Source: Lachnospiraceae bacterium (GTDB lineage Bacteria > Bacillota_A > Clostridia > Lachnospirales > Lachnospiraceae). From it: DNA of 12,414 nucleotides. The position numbers and the translations under genes were made by a program. The stretch spans positions 1 through 12,414 of the forward strand of contig JAGDDC010000056.1 in assembly GCA_017958245.1 (NCBI GenBank), in the 5' to 3' direction. Every line of letters starts with the position of its first letter. Position 1 is the first letter of the stretch. Below are positions 7,110-12,414 of this stretch, in pieces. The notes under the pieces are model-generated. The model did not search any database. It worked only from the letters and a program-made list of their open reading frames with translations, and was not told the origin of the DNA.

Positions 7110-7279
7110 TAGAAATTATAAGCCCGGTTTTTATAGCACACGCTTTTGCAGAAATTGCAAAACTCGCAGGGAGCGCTCACGTAGTCGTATGATATTATAC
7201 GAAGCGAGGGCGCTCCCTTGTCGCTCAGACAGTTGCAATTTCTGCAATGTGCTATCTCAAACCGGGCTAACAATTTCTA
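7110..7279. mobile_element. MITE-like long imperfect palindrome with TA ends
   Basis: Successive perfect arms are TAGAAATT/AATTTCTA (7110-7117, 7272-7279), AGCCCGGTTT/AAACCGGGCT (7121-7130, 7259-7268) and ATAGCACA/TGTGCTAT (7133-7140, 7248-7255). Further in are GCAGAAATTGCAA/TTGCAATTTCTGC (7148-7160, 7233-7245), AGGGAGCGC/GCGCTCCCT (7168-7176, 7210-7218) and the apical TCGTAT/ATACGA (7185-7190, 7197-7202). That is about 54 base pairs in a 170-base element. It encodes no credible protein. GAAATT ends flanked by TA on both sides fit an element moved by a TA-targeting IS630/Tc1-type transposase, but because TA is self-complementary it could simply be part of the palindrome. The same stretch could fold as a long hairpin RNA in read-through transcripts. 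Confidence 0.6.
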
Positions 7280-7288
7280 ACGCTTGTG

Positions 7289-7371
7289 AGGGAGCGCCTA
7301 TTCGCGAAGCGAATCCTCATGGCGCGACCGACTTGCCGCCGAGCTTTAGCGAGGGGGCGCTTCTTTTTTTT
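7289..7371 (+). terminator. Terminator-like structure with eight-T tail
   Basis: GGAGCGCC (7291-7298) pairs with GGCGCTTC (7356-7363, one G-U), directly followed by eight Ts (7364-7371). Inside lies the hairpin ATTCGC-GAA-GCGAAT (7300-7314). GGCGC at 7321-7325 is a competing partner for the 5' strand, as in the murR-anmK structure. The 9-mer AGGGAGCGC at 7289-7297 repeats that at 7168-7176, and AGCGAGGG occurs at both 7203 and 7348. It probably stops transcription leaving the transporter operon or the adjacent palindrome. Confidence 0.6.
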
Positions 7372-7405
7372 CAGGATGTTTGCAAGGTAGACTTGACGGC
7401 TTTTT

Positions 7406-7545
7406 AATGTGTTACCTCTTTAAATCACCCGCCGTGTCTCCATCGGCGTCATGTTCATTCTACAACTTATGGCGTGTCTTGTTTGCGTCTACATTTTGTT
7501 TTATTTAAGTCTTTGTCTGTGTTTTATTAGATAGTCGCGGGGGGA
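7406..7545. other. Gene-free T-rich stretch, nothing recognised
   Basis: Between the two inverted-repeat elements the sequence is T-rich (ATTTTGTTTTATTTAAG and similar). It shows no credible coding frame, no RNA gene, and only a weak GCCG/CGGC pair at 7431-7447. No promoter pair with good spacing was found on either strand by eye. Confidence 0.5.
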
Positions 7546-7689
7546 GGGCTCGCCCGTAAGGTTTTTTGAGGGGTATTGAGCGCCGCCGGCGCTTAACGAA
7601 CACGAACGGAGTGAAGTGTGAGTATAGCGTCCGCTGCGAGCGCGAACTAAGGCACAAGCCGGCCCCGAAAAAACCTTACGTGGCAGCCC
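7546..7689. repeat. 144-bp inverted-repeat element (palindromic, non-coding)
   Basis: A perfect 13-base inverted repeat, CGTAAGGTTTTTT (7555-7567) / AAAAAACCTTACG (7668-7680), is extended inward by GGGG/CCCC (7570-7573, 7663-7666). Across a 4/4 internal loop it extends outward by GGGCT/AGCCC (7546-7550, 7685-7689). The interior has the hairpin TTGAGCGCC-GCC-GGCGCTTAA (7576-7596) and a GC-rich body with GGAGTGAAGTGTGAG and GCTGCGAGCGCG stretches. Short open frames crossing it have no recognisable protein character. It could be a small MITE/REP-like element, a back-to-back terminator (T-run and A-run on opposite arms serve both strands), or a structured RNA. Confidence 0.6.
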
Positions 7690-7732
7690 GACCTTTCGGC
7701 GATTTCTTGATAGCATCTAAGGCGCTCCTTGC

Positions 7733-7761
7733 TTTACAAAATACTTGATTTATAGTACGAT
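7733..7761 (+). promoter_or_regulatory. Candidate promoter for the mdh operon
   Basis: TTTACA (7733-7738), then 17 bases, then TACGAT (7756-7761) gives a plausible sigma-A promoter in an AT-rich stretch. The predicted start is near 7768, leaving a leader of about 110 bases before the mdh ATG. The -10 box matches only four of six consensus bases and other weak pairs overlap, so confidence is moderate. No other candidate lies between the 144-bp element and mdh. Confidence 0.45.
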
Positions 7762-7773
7762 AAGAAGGAGTGA

Positions 7774-7853
7774 GGGCAGGGTTTTGTCGAACAATTTCTG
7801 CCCGTAAAGCGTTTTTTTGAGGTAAATTGTGAGGAAGCTTTTTTGCCGCTTCC
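7774..7853 (+). promoter_or_regulatory. Structured mdh leader with two hairpins
   Basis: The first hairpin is GGGCAG (7774-7779) / CTGCCC (7798-7803), with an inner TTGT-CGA-ACAA (7784-7794). A seven-T run (7812-7818) follows eight bases later. The second is GGAAGC (7833-7838) / GCTTCC (7848-7853), with a T-rich loop, ending about 13 bases before the ribosome binding site. This could be an attenuator, but the gap between stem and T-run is long for a terminator and no known riboswitch is recognised. Confidence 0.35.
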
Positions 7854-7878
7854 ATCAAGAGAGGATAGGAGAAGAGAC

Positions 7879-8889
7879 ATGGGAAAGATTACTGTTATCG
7901 GTGCAGGAAGTGTTGGAGCGACTGTTACGAACGACCTCATGGTCTGCGGACTCGCCAACGAGATCATTTTGATCGATATCAACGAGGAGAAGGCTTTCGG
8001 AGAGGCACTGGATGTGTACCAGGGAACACCTTTCTGCAGCCCTGCCATCGTGAAGGCGGGCAACTACGAGGACGCGGCGGGTTCGGAGATAGTCATCATC
8101 ACCTCAGGGCTGCCCAGAAAGCCCGGACAGACGAGACTTGAGCTCGCGCAGACCAACGTCGACATCTTGAAGGAGATCACGCCGAAGATCGTGAAGGCGG
8201 CTCCGGACGCGATATACATCATCGTGTCGAACCCCGTGGATGTGCTCACTTACGTCTTCCACAAGATCTCGGGACTCAAGGAGAACCAGATCATCGGGTC
8301 GGGCACGATCCTTGACACCAGCAGGCTCCAGTCGGTGCTTGCGAAGCGTTTCCACATAAGCCCCAAGAACGTTCACGCTCACGTGTACGGAGAGCACGGG
8401 GATTCATCTTTCGTTCCCTGGTCTTTGATCCATATAGCGAACAACCATATAGATTCCTACAAGAACTGCGTCTCCGAGGAGGAGAACATCGACTGGGACA
8501 GGAACTACGACGAGATAGAGGAACACGTAAAGACCTCGGGAGCGCAGGTTATCCAGAGCAAGGGAGCCACATACTATGCGATCGGTATGGCTGTCTGCCA
8601 CATCATAAGGTGCATCCACAACGGCACCGGCACTGCGCTTACGGTATCGTCGATGATGCACGGCGAGTACGGCGTGTCCGACGTATGTCTCTCGATCCTC
8701 ACACTTGTTGACGAGTGCGGCATCAGAGGCAAGATCTTAAACCACCTCACCGACGCGGAAGTTGACAAGCTCCGCATGAGCGCATCCAAGCTCAAGGAGG
8801 TCATAGCACAGATCGACATGAACATGCCTGAGAAGAAGACGAAGAAAACGACTTCAAAAGCCGCTCCTGCAAAGAAGTCCGGCAAATAA
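7879..8889 (+). CDS. mdh: Malate dehydrogenase, LDH-fold (R at the substrate-specificity position), with Lys-rich tail
   Basis: This NAD-dependent 2-hydroxyacid dehydrogenase has 336 residues. The ATG at 7879 is chosen because AGGAGA ends a few bases upstream and the Rossmann strand KITVIGAGSVGA starts right after it; an in-frame TTG at 7843 lacks support. Seen in order are GAGSVGA (8-14), the acidic D33 that selects NAD, SNPVDVLTY (117-125), D146 and R149 in LDTSRLQ, and the catalytic H173 in GEHGDSS. The overall text is lactate-dehydrogenase-like. The specificity loop, however, reads GLPRKPGQTRLEL, so R80 stands where LDHs have Gln (Gln102 in standard numbering). The Gln102Arg change in Bacillus LDH is known to create a malate dehydrogenase, and fumC follows, so oxaloacetate/malate is the likely substrate pair. 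Residues from about 317 form an unusual Lys/Ala/Ser tail. Lactate dehydrogenase is the alternative. Confidence 0.85.
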   Translation: MGKITVIGAGSVGATVTNDLMVCGLANEIILIDINEEKAFGEALDVYQGTPFCSPAIVKAGNYEDAAGSEIVIITSGLPRKPGQTRLELAQTNVDILKEITPKIVKAAPDAIYIIVSNPVDVLTYVFHKISGLKENQIIGSGTILDTSRLQSVLAKRFHISPKNVHAHVYGEHGDSSFVPWSLIHIANNHIDSYKNCVSEEENIDWDRNYDEIEEHVKTSGAQVIQSKGATYYAIGMAVCHIIRCIHNGTGTALTVSSMMHGEYGVSDVCLSILTLVDECGIRGKILNHLTDAEVDKLRMSASKLKEVIAQIDMNMPEKKTKKTTSKAAPAKKSGK

Positions 8890-8973
8890 ACCGCATCAAG
8901 CCGGGGGCAAGCGTACCTTGCGCATGCTGACCGCCGGAGAGTATAAACCGCACCAAGCCCGGGGAGGCAAGCC
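8887..8973 (+). repeat. Imperfect direct repeat between mdh and fumC
   Basis: TAAACCGCATCAAGCC (8887-8902, starting with the mdh stop codon) recurs as TAAACCGCACCAAGCC (8944-8959), 57 bases later. Both are followed by GGGG...GCAAGC, and both are preceded within about ten bases by CCGG. This looks like an old tandem duplication of a 57-base unit at the 3' end of mdh. The GC-rich text also allows several weak hairpins. No coding role is seen; fumC starts downstream at 9011. Confidence 0.6.
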
Positions 8974-9010
8974 CGGAGACCGGCAGAGCGTCTGCAGAAA
9001 GGGACAGATT

Positions 9011-10387
9011 ATGGAATACCGTATAGAACACGATTCGATGGGTGAGATCAAGGTACCCGCAGACAGATACTGGGCGGCACAGACAGAGAGGAGCCGCAAC
9101 AACTTTCCGATAGGAGTGGGGCTTGAGACCATGCCCGCAGAGCTGATCCACGCGTTCGGCGTGCTCAAAAAAGCCGCTGCGCTCGCAAACCACGAGCTTC
9201 GCCCCGAGAAGCTCACCGATGCGAAGCTCGACGCTATATGCAAGGCGGCGGACGAGGTGATCGACGGAACGCTCATAGAGCATTTCCCGCTCGTTGTGTG
9301 GCAGACCGGGTCAGGGACCCAGTCGAACATGAACACCAACGAGGTGATCGCAAACCGCGGCAACGAGATCGCAGGAGAGAAGCTCCTCCATCCCAACGAT
9401 GACATAAACATGTCGCAGTCGTCGAACGACACGTTCCCGACGGCGATGCACATAGCGGCGGTCACAGCTCTTGAGGACAGGGTGCTGCCCGCGATAGACG
9501 TGCTCACACAGACCTTCGCGAGACTCGAGAAGGAGAACGAAGGGATCGTAAAGTCCGGAAGGACTCACCTTCAGGATCCGGTGCCAATCTCTTTCTCACA
9601 GGAGATCTCGGGCTGGAGGACATCGCTTGAGCGCGACAGGGAGCTCATAAAGCTCTCGCTCGATCCGCTCAGAGAGCTGGCTCTCGGAGGCACGGCTGTC
9701 GGAACGGGGCTCAACGCGCCGAAGGGGTTCGATGTGAAGGTCGCAGAGGAAGTGAGCAGGCTCACAGGCAAGGACTTCAGGACTGCGGCGAACAAGTTTC
9801 ACGCGCTCACCTCGAAGGACGAGCTCGTGTTCGCGCACGGAGCGCTGAAAGCTCTTGCTGCCGACCTCATGAAGATCGCAAATGATGTCAGATGGCTGGC
9901 TTCCGGACCGAGGGACGGCCTCGGGGAGATCTTCATACCCGAGAACGAGCCGGGATCTTCCATCATGCCCGGCAAGGTCAACCCGACTCAGTGCGAGGCC
10001 GTTACCATGGTTGCCGTTCAGGTCATGGGGAATGACGTTGCGGTGGGGCTCGCTGCCTCGCAGGGCAACTTTGAGCTCAACGTCTTCATGCCCGTAGCCG
10101 CATACAACTTCCTTCAGTCGGCAAGACTCCTCGCCGAGGCCATGATCTCCTTCAACGACCACTGCGCATCGGGAATACGCGCGAACAGGGAGAAGATGGC
10201 GCACAACCTTCACAATTCGCTGATGCTCGTCACGGCGCTCAACCCCTACATAGGCTACGAGAACGCCGCGAAGACCGCAAAGAAAGCCTTCAAGGAGAAC
10301 ATCTCGCTCAAGGAGGCCTGTGTGGCTTTGGGGTTCCTCACCCCCGAGAAGTTCGACGAAGTCTTCCATCCGGAAGAGATGATATAG
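9011..10387 (+). CDS. fumC: Fumarate hydratase, class II
   Basis: Class II fumarase interconverts L-malate and fumarate without an iron-sulfur cluster, as a homotetramer. The 458-residue product matches the usual length of about 460. It opens with YRIEHDSMGEIKVPADRYW, the fumarase N-terminus, then WQTGSGTQSNMNTNEV, SSNDTFPTAMHIA and SGRTHLQDPVPI (the His of the second active-site region). The superfamily signature GSSIMPGKVNP lies at about 315-325 and contains the catalytic Ser. DRYWAAQTERSRNNFPIG and GTQSNMNTNEV favour fumarase over aspartase. The ATG at 9011 is preferred over in-frame starts further upstream because homology begins exactly there; AAAGGGAC precedes it. It follows mdh by 121 bases, including the direct repeat, and precedes the hdr genes by 38. 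A strict anaerobe more often uses the oxygen-labile class I enzyme, so the class II form is a mild surprise. Confidence 0.94.
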   Translation: MEYRIEHDSMGEIKVPADRYWAAQTERSRNNFPIGVGLETMPAELIHAFGVLKKAAALANHELRPEKLTDAKLDAICKAADEVIDGTLIEHFPLVVWQTGSGTQSNMNTNEVIANRGNEIAGEKLLHPNDDINMSQSSNDTFPTAMHIAAVTALEDRVLPAIDVLTQTFARLEKENEGIVKSGRTHLQDPVPISFSQEISGWRTSLERDRELIKLSLDPLRELALGGTAVGTGLNAPKGFDVKVAEEVSRLTGKDFRTAANKFHALTSKDELVFAHGALKALAADLMKIANDVRWLASGPRDGLGEIFIPENEPGSSIMPGKVNPTQCEAVTMVAVQVMGNDVAVGLAASQGNFELNVFMPVAAYNFLQSARLLAEAMISFNDHCASGIRANREKMAHNLHNSLMLVTALNPYIGYENAAKTAKKAFKENISLKEACVALGFLTPEKFDEVFHPEEMI

Positions 10388-10425
10388 GATATCTGATCAA
10401 GAAAGGCTGAAAGGGGCCATAGACC

Positions 10426-11199
10426 ATGAAATACTCGTATTTTCCGGGATGTACCCTGAGCACGCACGCAAAGAAGCTGGACAGCTGCGCAAGGGAGAGC
10501 GCGAAGGTGCTCGGCATCGAGCTTGAAGAGCTCCCCGAGTGGCAGTGCTGCGGTGGAGTCTACCCGATCGCAAAGGACGAGATCGCGACGAGGCTTTCCT
10601 CCGTCAGGGCGCTCGCCGAGGCGAAGAAGCGCGGCAACAAGCTCGTCACGCTCTGCAGCGCGTGCTACAACGTGATCAAGAGAGTCAATCTCGACATACA
10701 AAGGGACGAGGAGATCCGCTCGAAGGTGAACAACTACCTTCAGCTTGACGAGCCTTACGACGGCTCCTGCGAGGTCGTTCATTTCACGGAGATCCTGAGG
10801 GACGAGATCGGGTTTGAGGAGCTTGCAAAGAGAGTAAAGAATCCGCTCACAGGGAAGAAGATCGGCGCGTACTACGGCTGTCTCCTGTTGAGACCGGGAA
10901 GTGAGCTTGCCTTCGACGATCCCGAGAACCCGAAGATCCTCGAGGATCTGATCGCTGCTCTCGGCGCCGAGCCCGTCTACTTCGCCTACAGGAACGAGTG
11001 CTGCGGGGGCTATATGACGGTGTCTGACAGGGCGCTCGCCTCAAAGATGGCGCAGCAGGCAGTTGACAACGCGAGGGCTTCGGCTCCGGACTGTCTGATA
11101 ACCGCATGCCCGCTGTGCATGTACAACTTGAGCAAGAACACCGACGGAGGGCTCCCCATCATCTACTTCACAGAGCTGCTCGCGCAGTGTCTTACATAG
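10426..11199 (+). CDS. hdrB: Heterodisulfide reductase subunit B-like protein (two CCG domains)
   Basis: This 257-residue protein has two cysteine-rich CCG domains. The first has C9 (FPGC), C41-C42 (QCCGG), C77 and C80 (LCSAC). The second has C152 (YGC), C192-C193 (ECCGG), C228 and C231 (ACPLC). In methanogen HdrB these motifs hold the non-cubane iron-sulfur clusters that split CoM-S-S-CoB; bacterial homologues act on other, mostly unknown disulfide or electron acceptors. Both domains are complete here. The ATG at 10426 is preceded by GAAAGGGG, and the start matches the family's MKYSYFPGC opening. hdrC and hdrA follow at once, so the product belongs to a cytoplasmic HdrABC-type complex. The C-terminal half of thiol:fumarate reductase TfrB is a close structural relative, which is notable beside fumC. 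Confidence 0.9.
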   Translation: MKYSYFPGCTLSTHAKKLDSCARESAKVLGIELEELPEWQCCGGVYPIAKDEIATRLSSVRALAEAKKRGNKLVTLCSACYNVIKRVNLDIQRDEEIRSKVNNYLQLDEPYDGSCEVVHFTEILRDEIGFEELAKRVKNPLTGKKIGAYYGCLLLRPGSELAFDDPENPKILEDLIAALGAEPVYFAYRNECCGGYMTVSDRALASKMAQQAVDNARASAPDCLITACPLCMYNLSKNTDGGLPIIYFTELLAQCLT

Positions 11200-11244
11200 A
11201 AAGGCCTGCCCGGACAGGTTTTACAGAGACGAAAGGTACGTAAC

Positions 11245-11631
11245 ATGGATCACAAAGACTTGATCGAGAACATAAAGCGCATAACGGGCGTGAACCCCAG
11301 AAAATGCATGACTTGCGGCAGATGTACCGCGTCCTGTCCCGCATTTGACGACATGGAGTATCACCCTCACCAGTTTGTATCTATGATCGAGAACGGCAGG
11401 ATAGATGAGCTTCTCGCGTCAAAGAGCATATACCGTTGCCTCACCTGCTTTGCCTGCGTTGAGCGCTGCCCGAGGCAGGTCGAGCCCGCGAAGCTCATAG
11501 AGGCCGTGCGGCTCGTGGCAGTCAGGGCTCAGGGCGGGGATCATCTGAAACCCGAGCAGGTGGCAGAGATCGTCGACAGCGACGTGCCTCAGCAGGCCAT
11601 CACGAGCGCTTTTAGAAAATACAAAAGATAG
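11245..11631 (+). CDS. hdrC: Heterodisulfide reductase subunit C-like 2x[4Fe-4S] protein
   Basis: This 128-residue protein carries two ferredoxin-type motifs. C21, C24, C27 and C31 are in CMTCGRCTASCP, and C65, C68, C71 and C75 are in CLTCFACVERCPR. The second lacks the usual small residue pattern but has all four Cys, followed by the conserved Pro. The layout and short length match HdrC, the electron conduit between HdrA and HdrB. The ATG at 11245 has GAAAGG shortly upstream and lies 45 bases after hdrB. A weak CCTG/CAGG pair with four Ts lies in that gap but is too short to be called a terminator. Eleven bases separate its stop from hdrA. As in HdrC relatives, there is no membrane anchor, so the complex should be soluble. 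Confidence 0.9.
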   Translation: MDHKDLIENIKRITGVNPRKCMTCGRCTASCPAFDDMEYHPHQFVSMIENGRIDELLASKSIYRCLTCFACVERCPRQVEPAKLIEAVRLVAVRAQGGDHLKPEQVAEIVDSDVPQQAITSAFRKYKR

Positions 11632-11642
11632 GAGGAGCAGCG

Positions 11643-12414
11643 ATGCTTAGGATTGGCGTATTTACCTGCTGGTGCGGGAGCAACATAGCCGCAACGGTCG
11701 ACGTCGAACGGGTGGCGCAGGAGCTGGCAAAAGAGCCCGGCGTGTGCTTCTCCGCCAACTACCAGTATATGTGCTCCCAGACGGGGCAGGATCTCATAAT
11801 CGACAAGATAAAAGAGTACGGTCTCACAGGCGTGGTGATCTGCTCGTGCTCGCCGAGGATGCACGAGAACACCTTCAGGAAGACGGTCGCGAAGGCGGGG
11901 CTCAACCCCTATATGCTCGAGATCGCAAACATCAGGGAGCAGTGTTCGTGGATCCATAAGGACAGGGAGGAGGCCACGCAGAAGGCGATCATACTGGGCC
12001 GCGCAGCCATAGCAAAGGTGGCGCTGAACGCTCCGCTCAAGGCGGGCGAGAGCCCTGTGACCAAGCGCGCCCTCGTGATCGGAGGCGGCATCGCGGGCAT
12101 CCAGACCGCGCTTGACATAGCGGACGCGGGGTTTGAGGTGGACATAGTCGAGAAGAAGTCCACGATCGGCGGCAAGATGGCGCAGCTCGACAAGACCTTT
12201 CCGACGCTCGACTGCGCAGCCTGCATCCTGACGCCCAAGATGGTCGACTGCGCGCAGCACGAGAAGATCAAGATCTTCTCCTACTCGGAGGTCGAGAACG
12301 TATCGGGCTTCGTGGGGTCGTTTAAGGTCACGATCCGGAAGAAGGCCAGGTACGTCATAGAGGACAAATGCACAGGTTGCGGCGAGTGTACCACGAAATG
12401 CCCCTCAAAGGGTG
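11643..12414 (+). CDS. hdrA: Heterodisulfide reductase subunit A-like flavoprotein, 3' truncated by window
   Basis: The frame runs 257 codons off the right edge; full-length HdrA is usually around 650 residues. The ATG at 11643 follows GGAGGAG, only 11 bases after hdrC, showing tight coupling. The N-terminal domain has GVFTCWCGSNI (C9, C11) and ICSCSP. Next come the FAD-binding GGGIAG (147-152) and the HdrA signature GGKMAQLDKTFPTLDCAACI, with C191, C194 and C203. The first ferredoxin motif, CTGCGECTTKC, starts at 243. HdrA is the electron-bifurcating flavin subunit in methanogens and in several bacterial complexes. Which donor (hydrogenase, formate dehydrogenase or an NADH module such as Flox) serves it would be decided by genes beyond the window. 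The identity is firm; the partners are unknown. Confidence 0.93.
   Translation, partial: MLRIGVFTCWCGSNIAATVDVERVAQELAKEPGVCFSANYQYMCSQTGQDLIIDKIKEYGLTGVVICSCSPRMHENTFRKTVAKAGLNPYMLEIANIREQCSWIHKDREEATQKAIILGRAAIAKVALNAPLKAGESPVTKRALVIGGGIAGIQTALDIADAGFEVDIVEKKSTIGGKMAQLDKTFPTLDCAACILTPKMVDCAQHEKIKIFSYSEVENVSGFVGSFKVTIRKKARYVIEDKCTGCGECTTKCPSKG

Larger units (their letters stand above)
7074..7405 (+). repeat. Long-range 23-bp inverted repeat ending in a T-run, enclosing nested elements
   Basis: The arm at 7074-7096 is complementary to 7378-7400 over 23 bases with a single mismatch (a T where C would pair). The arms start with GCCGTCAAGTCTA and end with TAGACTTGACGGC. The right arm is followed by TTTTTAAT (7401-7408), and an outer ATTAA/TTAAT pair may extend the repeat. 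Between the arms lie 281 bases holding the 170-bp hairpin and the T8 terminator described separately. Read without the insert, the arms make a standard intrinsic terminator for the transporter operon (stem plus U-tract). An element seems to have entered its loop. Alternatively, the whole is one TIR-bounded mobile element or a large structured RNA. Confidence 0.7.

Noticed and set aside
7110..7279. CRISPR repeat or tRNA-like structure
   Set aside because: There is no series of repeats with spacers, and the fold is a single long hairpin with no cloverleaf or anticodon arm.
7090..7407. 105-codon plus-strand open frame across the palindromic region
   Set aside because: It runs straight through both arms of the 170-bp hairpin and the T8 tract, lacks a ribosome binding site and shows no protein-like pattern.
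7501..7748. Short open frames on both strands over the 144-bp inverted repeat
   Set aside because: They are by-products of the inverted repeat; the residues are low in protein character and no start signal is present.
7774..7853. Known riboswitch in the mdh leader
   Set aside because: No conserved core of a riboswitch class could be recognised; only simple hairpins are visible.
9596..10369. 257-codon minus-strand open frame over fumC
   Set aside because: Shadow of fumC; composition is that of antisense translation.
9011..10387. Aspartate ammonia-lyase instead of fumarase
   Set aside because: The superfamily signature is shared, but the N-terminal DRYWAAQTERSRNNFPIG and TQSNMNTNEV stretches are of fumarase type, and the mdh neighbour fits.
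11205..11222. Terminator between hdrB and hdrC
   Set aside because: Only a four-base CCTG/CAGG stem precedes four Ts, too weak to stop transcription inside an operon.

Overview
The window is about 12.4 kb with every supported gene on the + strand. It looks like a moderately GC-rich anaerobe, probably a Clostridia-like Bacillota. Supporting signs are strong AGGAGG-type ribosome binding sites, a Pro/Glu/Ala-linker lipoprotein of the kind common in gut Clostridia, heavy AGG/AGA (Arg) and ATA (Ile) codon use, and a heterodisulfide-reductase-like redox module. The taxon is inferred from general style, not from a marker gene.

Region 1 (1-7062) reads as a cell-wall amino sugar recycling locus. It holds the end of a GH3 NagZ-type beta-N-acetylhexosaminidase, a MurR/RpiR-type regulator with HTH and SIS domains, anhydro-MurNAc kinase (anmK), a well-formed promoter with operator-like repeats, MurNAc-6-P etherase (murQ), and a CUT1 sugar ABC transporter made of a lipoprotein binding protein and two permeases. 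Together they would cleave GlcNAc-MurNAc fragments, import a sugar, phosphorylate anhydro-MurNAc to MurNAc-6-P and convert that to GlcNAc-6-P. No ABC ATPase and no PTS transporter is present, so the permeases must borrow an ATPase encoded elsewhere.

Region 2 (7063-7878) is an 816-base gene-free stretch packed with secondary structure. It has a 23-bp inverted repeat (one mismatch) ending in a T-run, which encloses a 170-bp MITE-like hairpin with TA ends and a second terminator-like structure ending in eight Ts. A separate 144-bp inverted-repeat element follows, then a candidate promoter and structured leader for the next operon. This is the least explained part of the window.

Region 3 (7879-12414) is a redox/central-carbon operon: an LDH-fold malate dehydrogenase with Arg at the specificity position and a Lys-rich tail, class II fumarase (fumC), and hdrB-, hdrC- and hdrA-like genes, the last cut by the window edge. 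The order suggests an oxaloacetate-malate-fumarate reductive branch linked to a flavin/iron-sulfur electron-transfer complex. That functional link is inference.

The best leads for something undescribed are the nested inverted-repeat structure at 7074-7405, the 144-bp element at 7546-7689, the bistable terminator-like RNA at 1161-1251, and the mdh-fumC-hdrBCA pairing.
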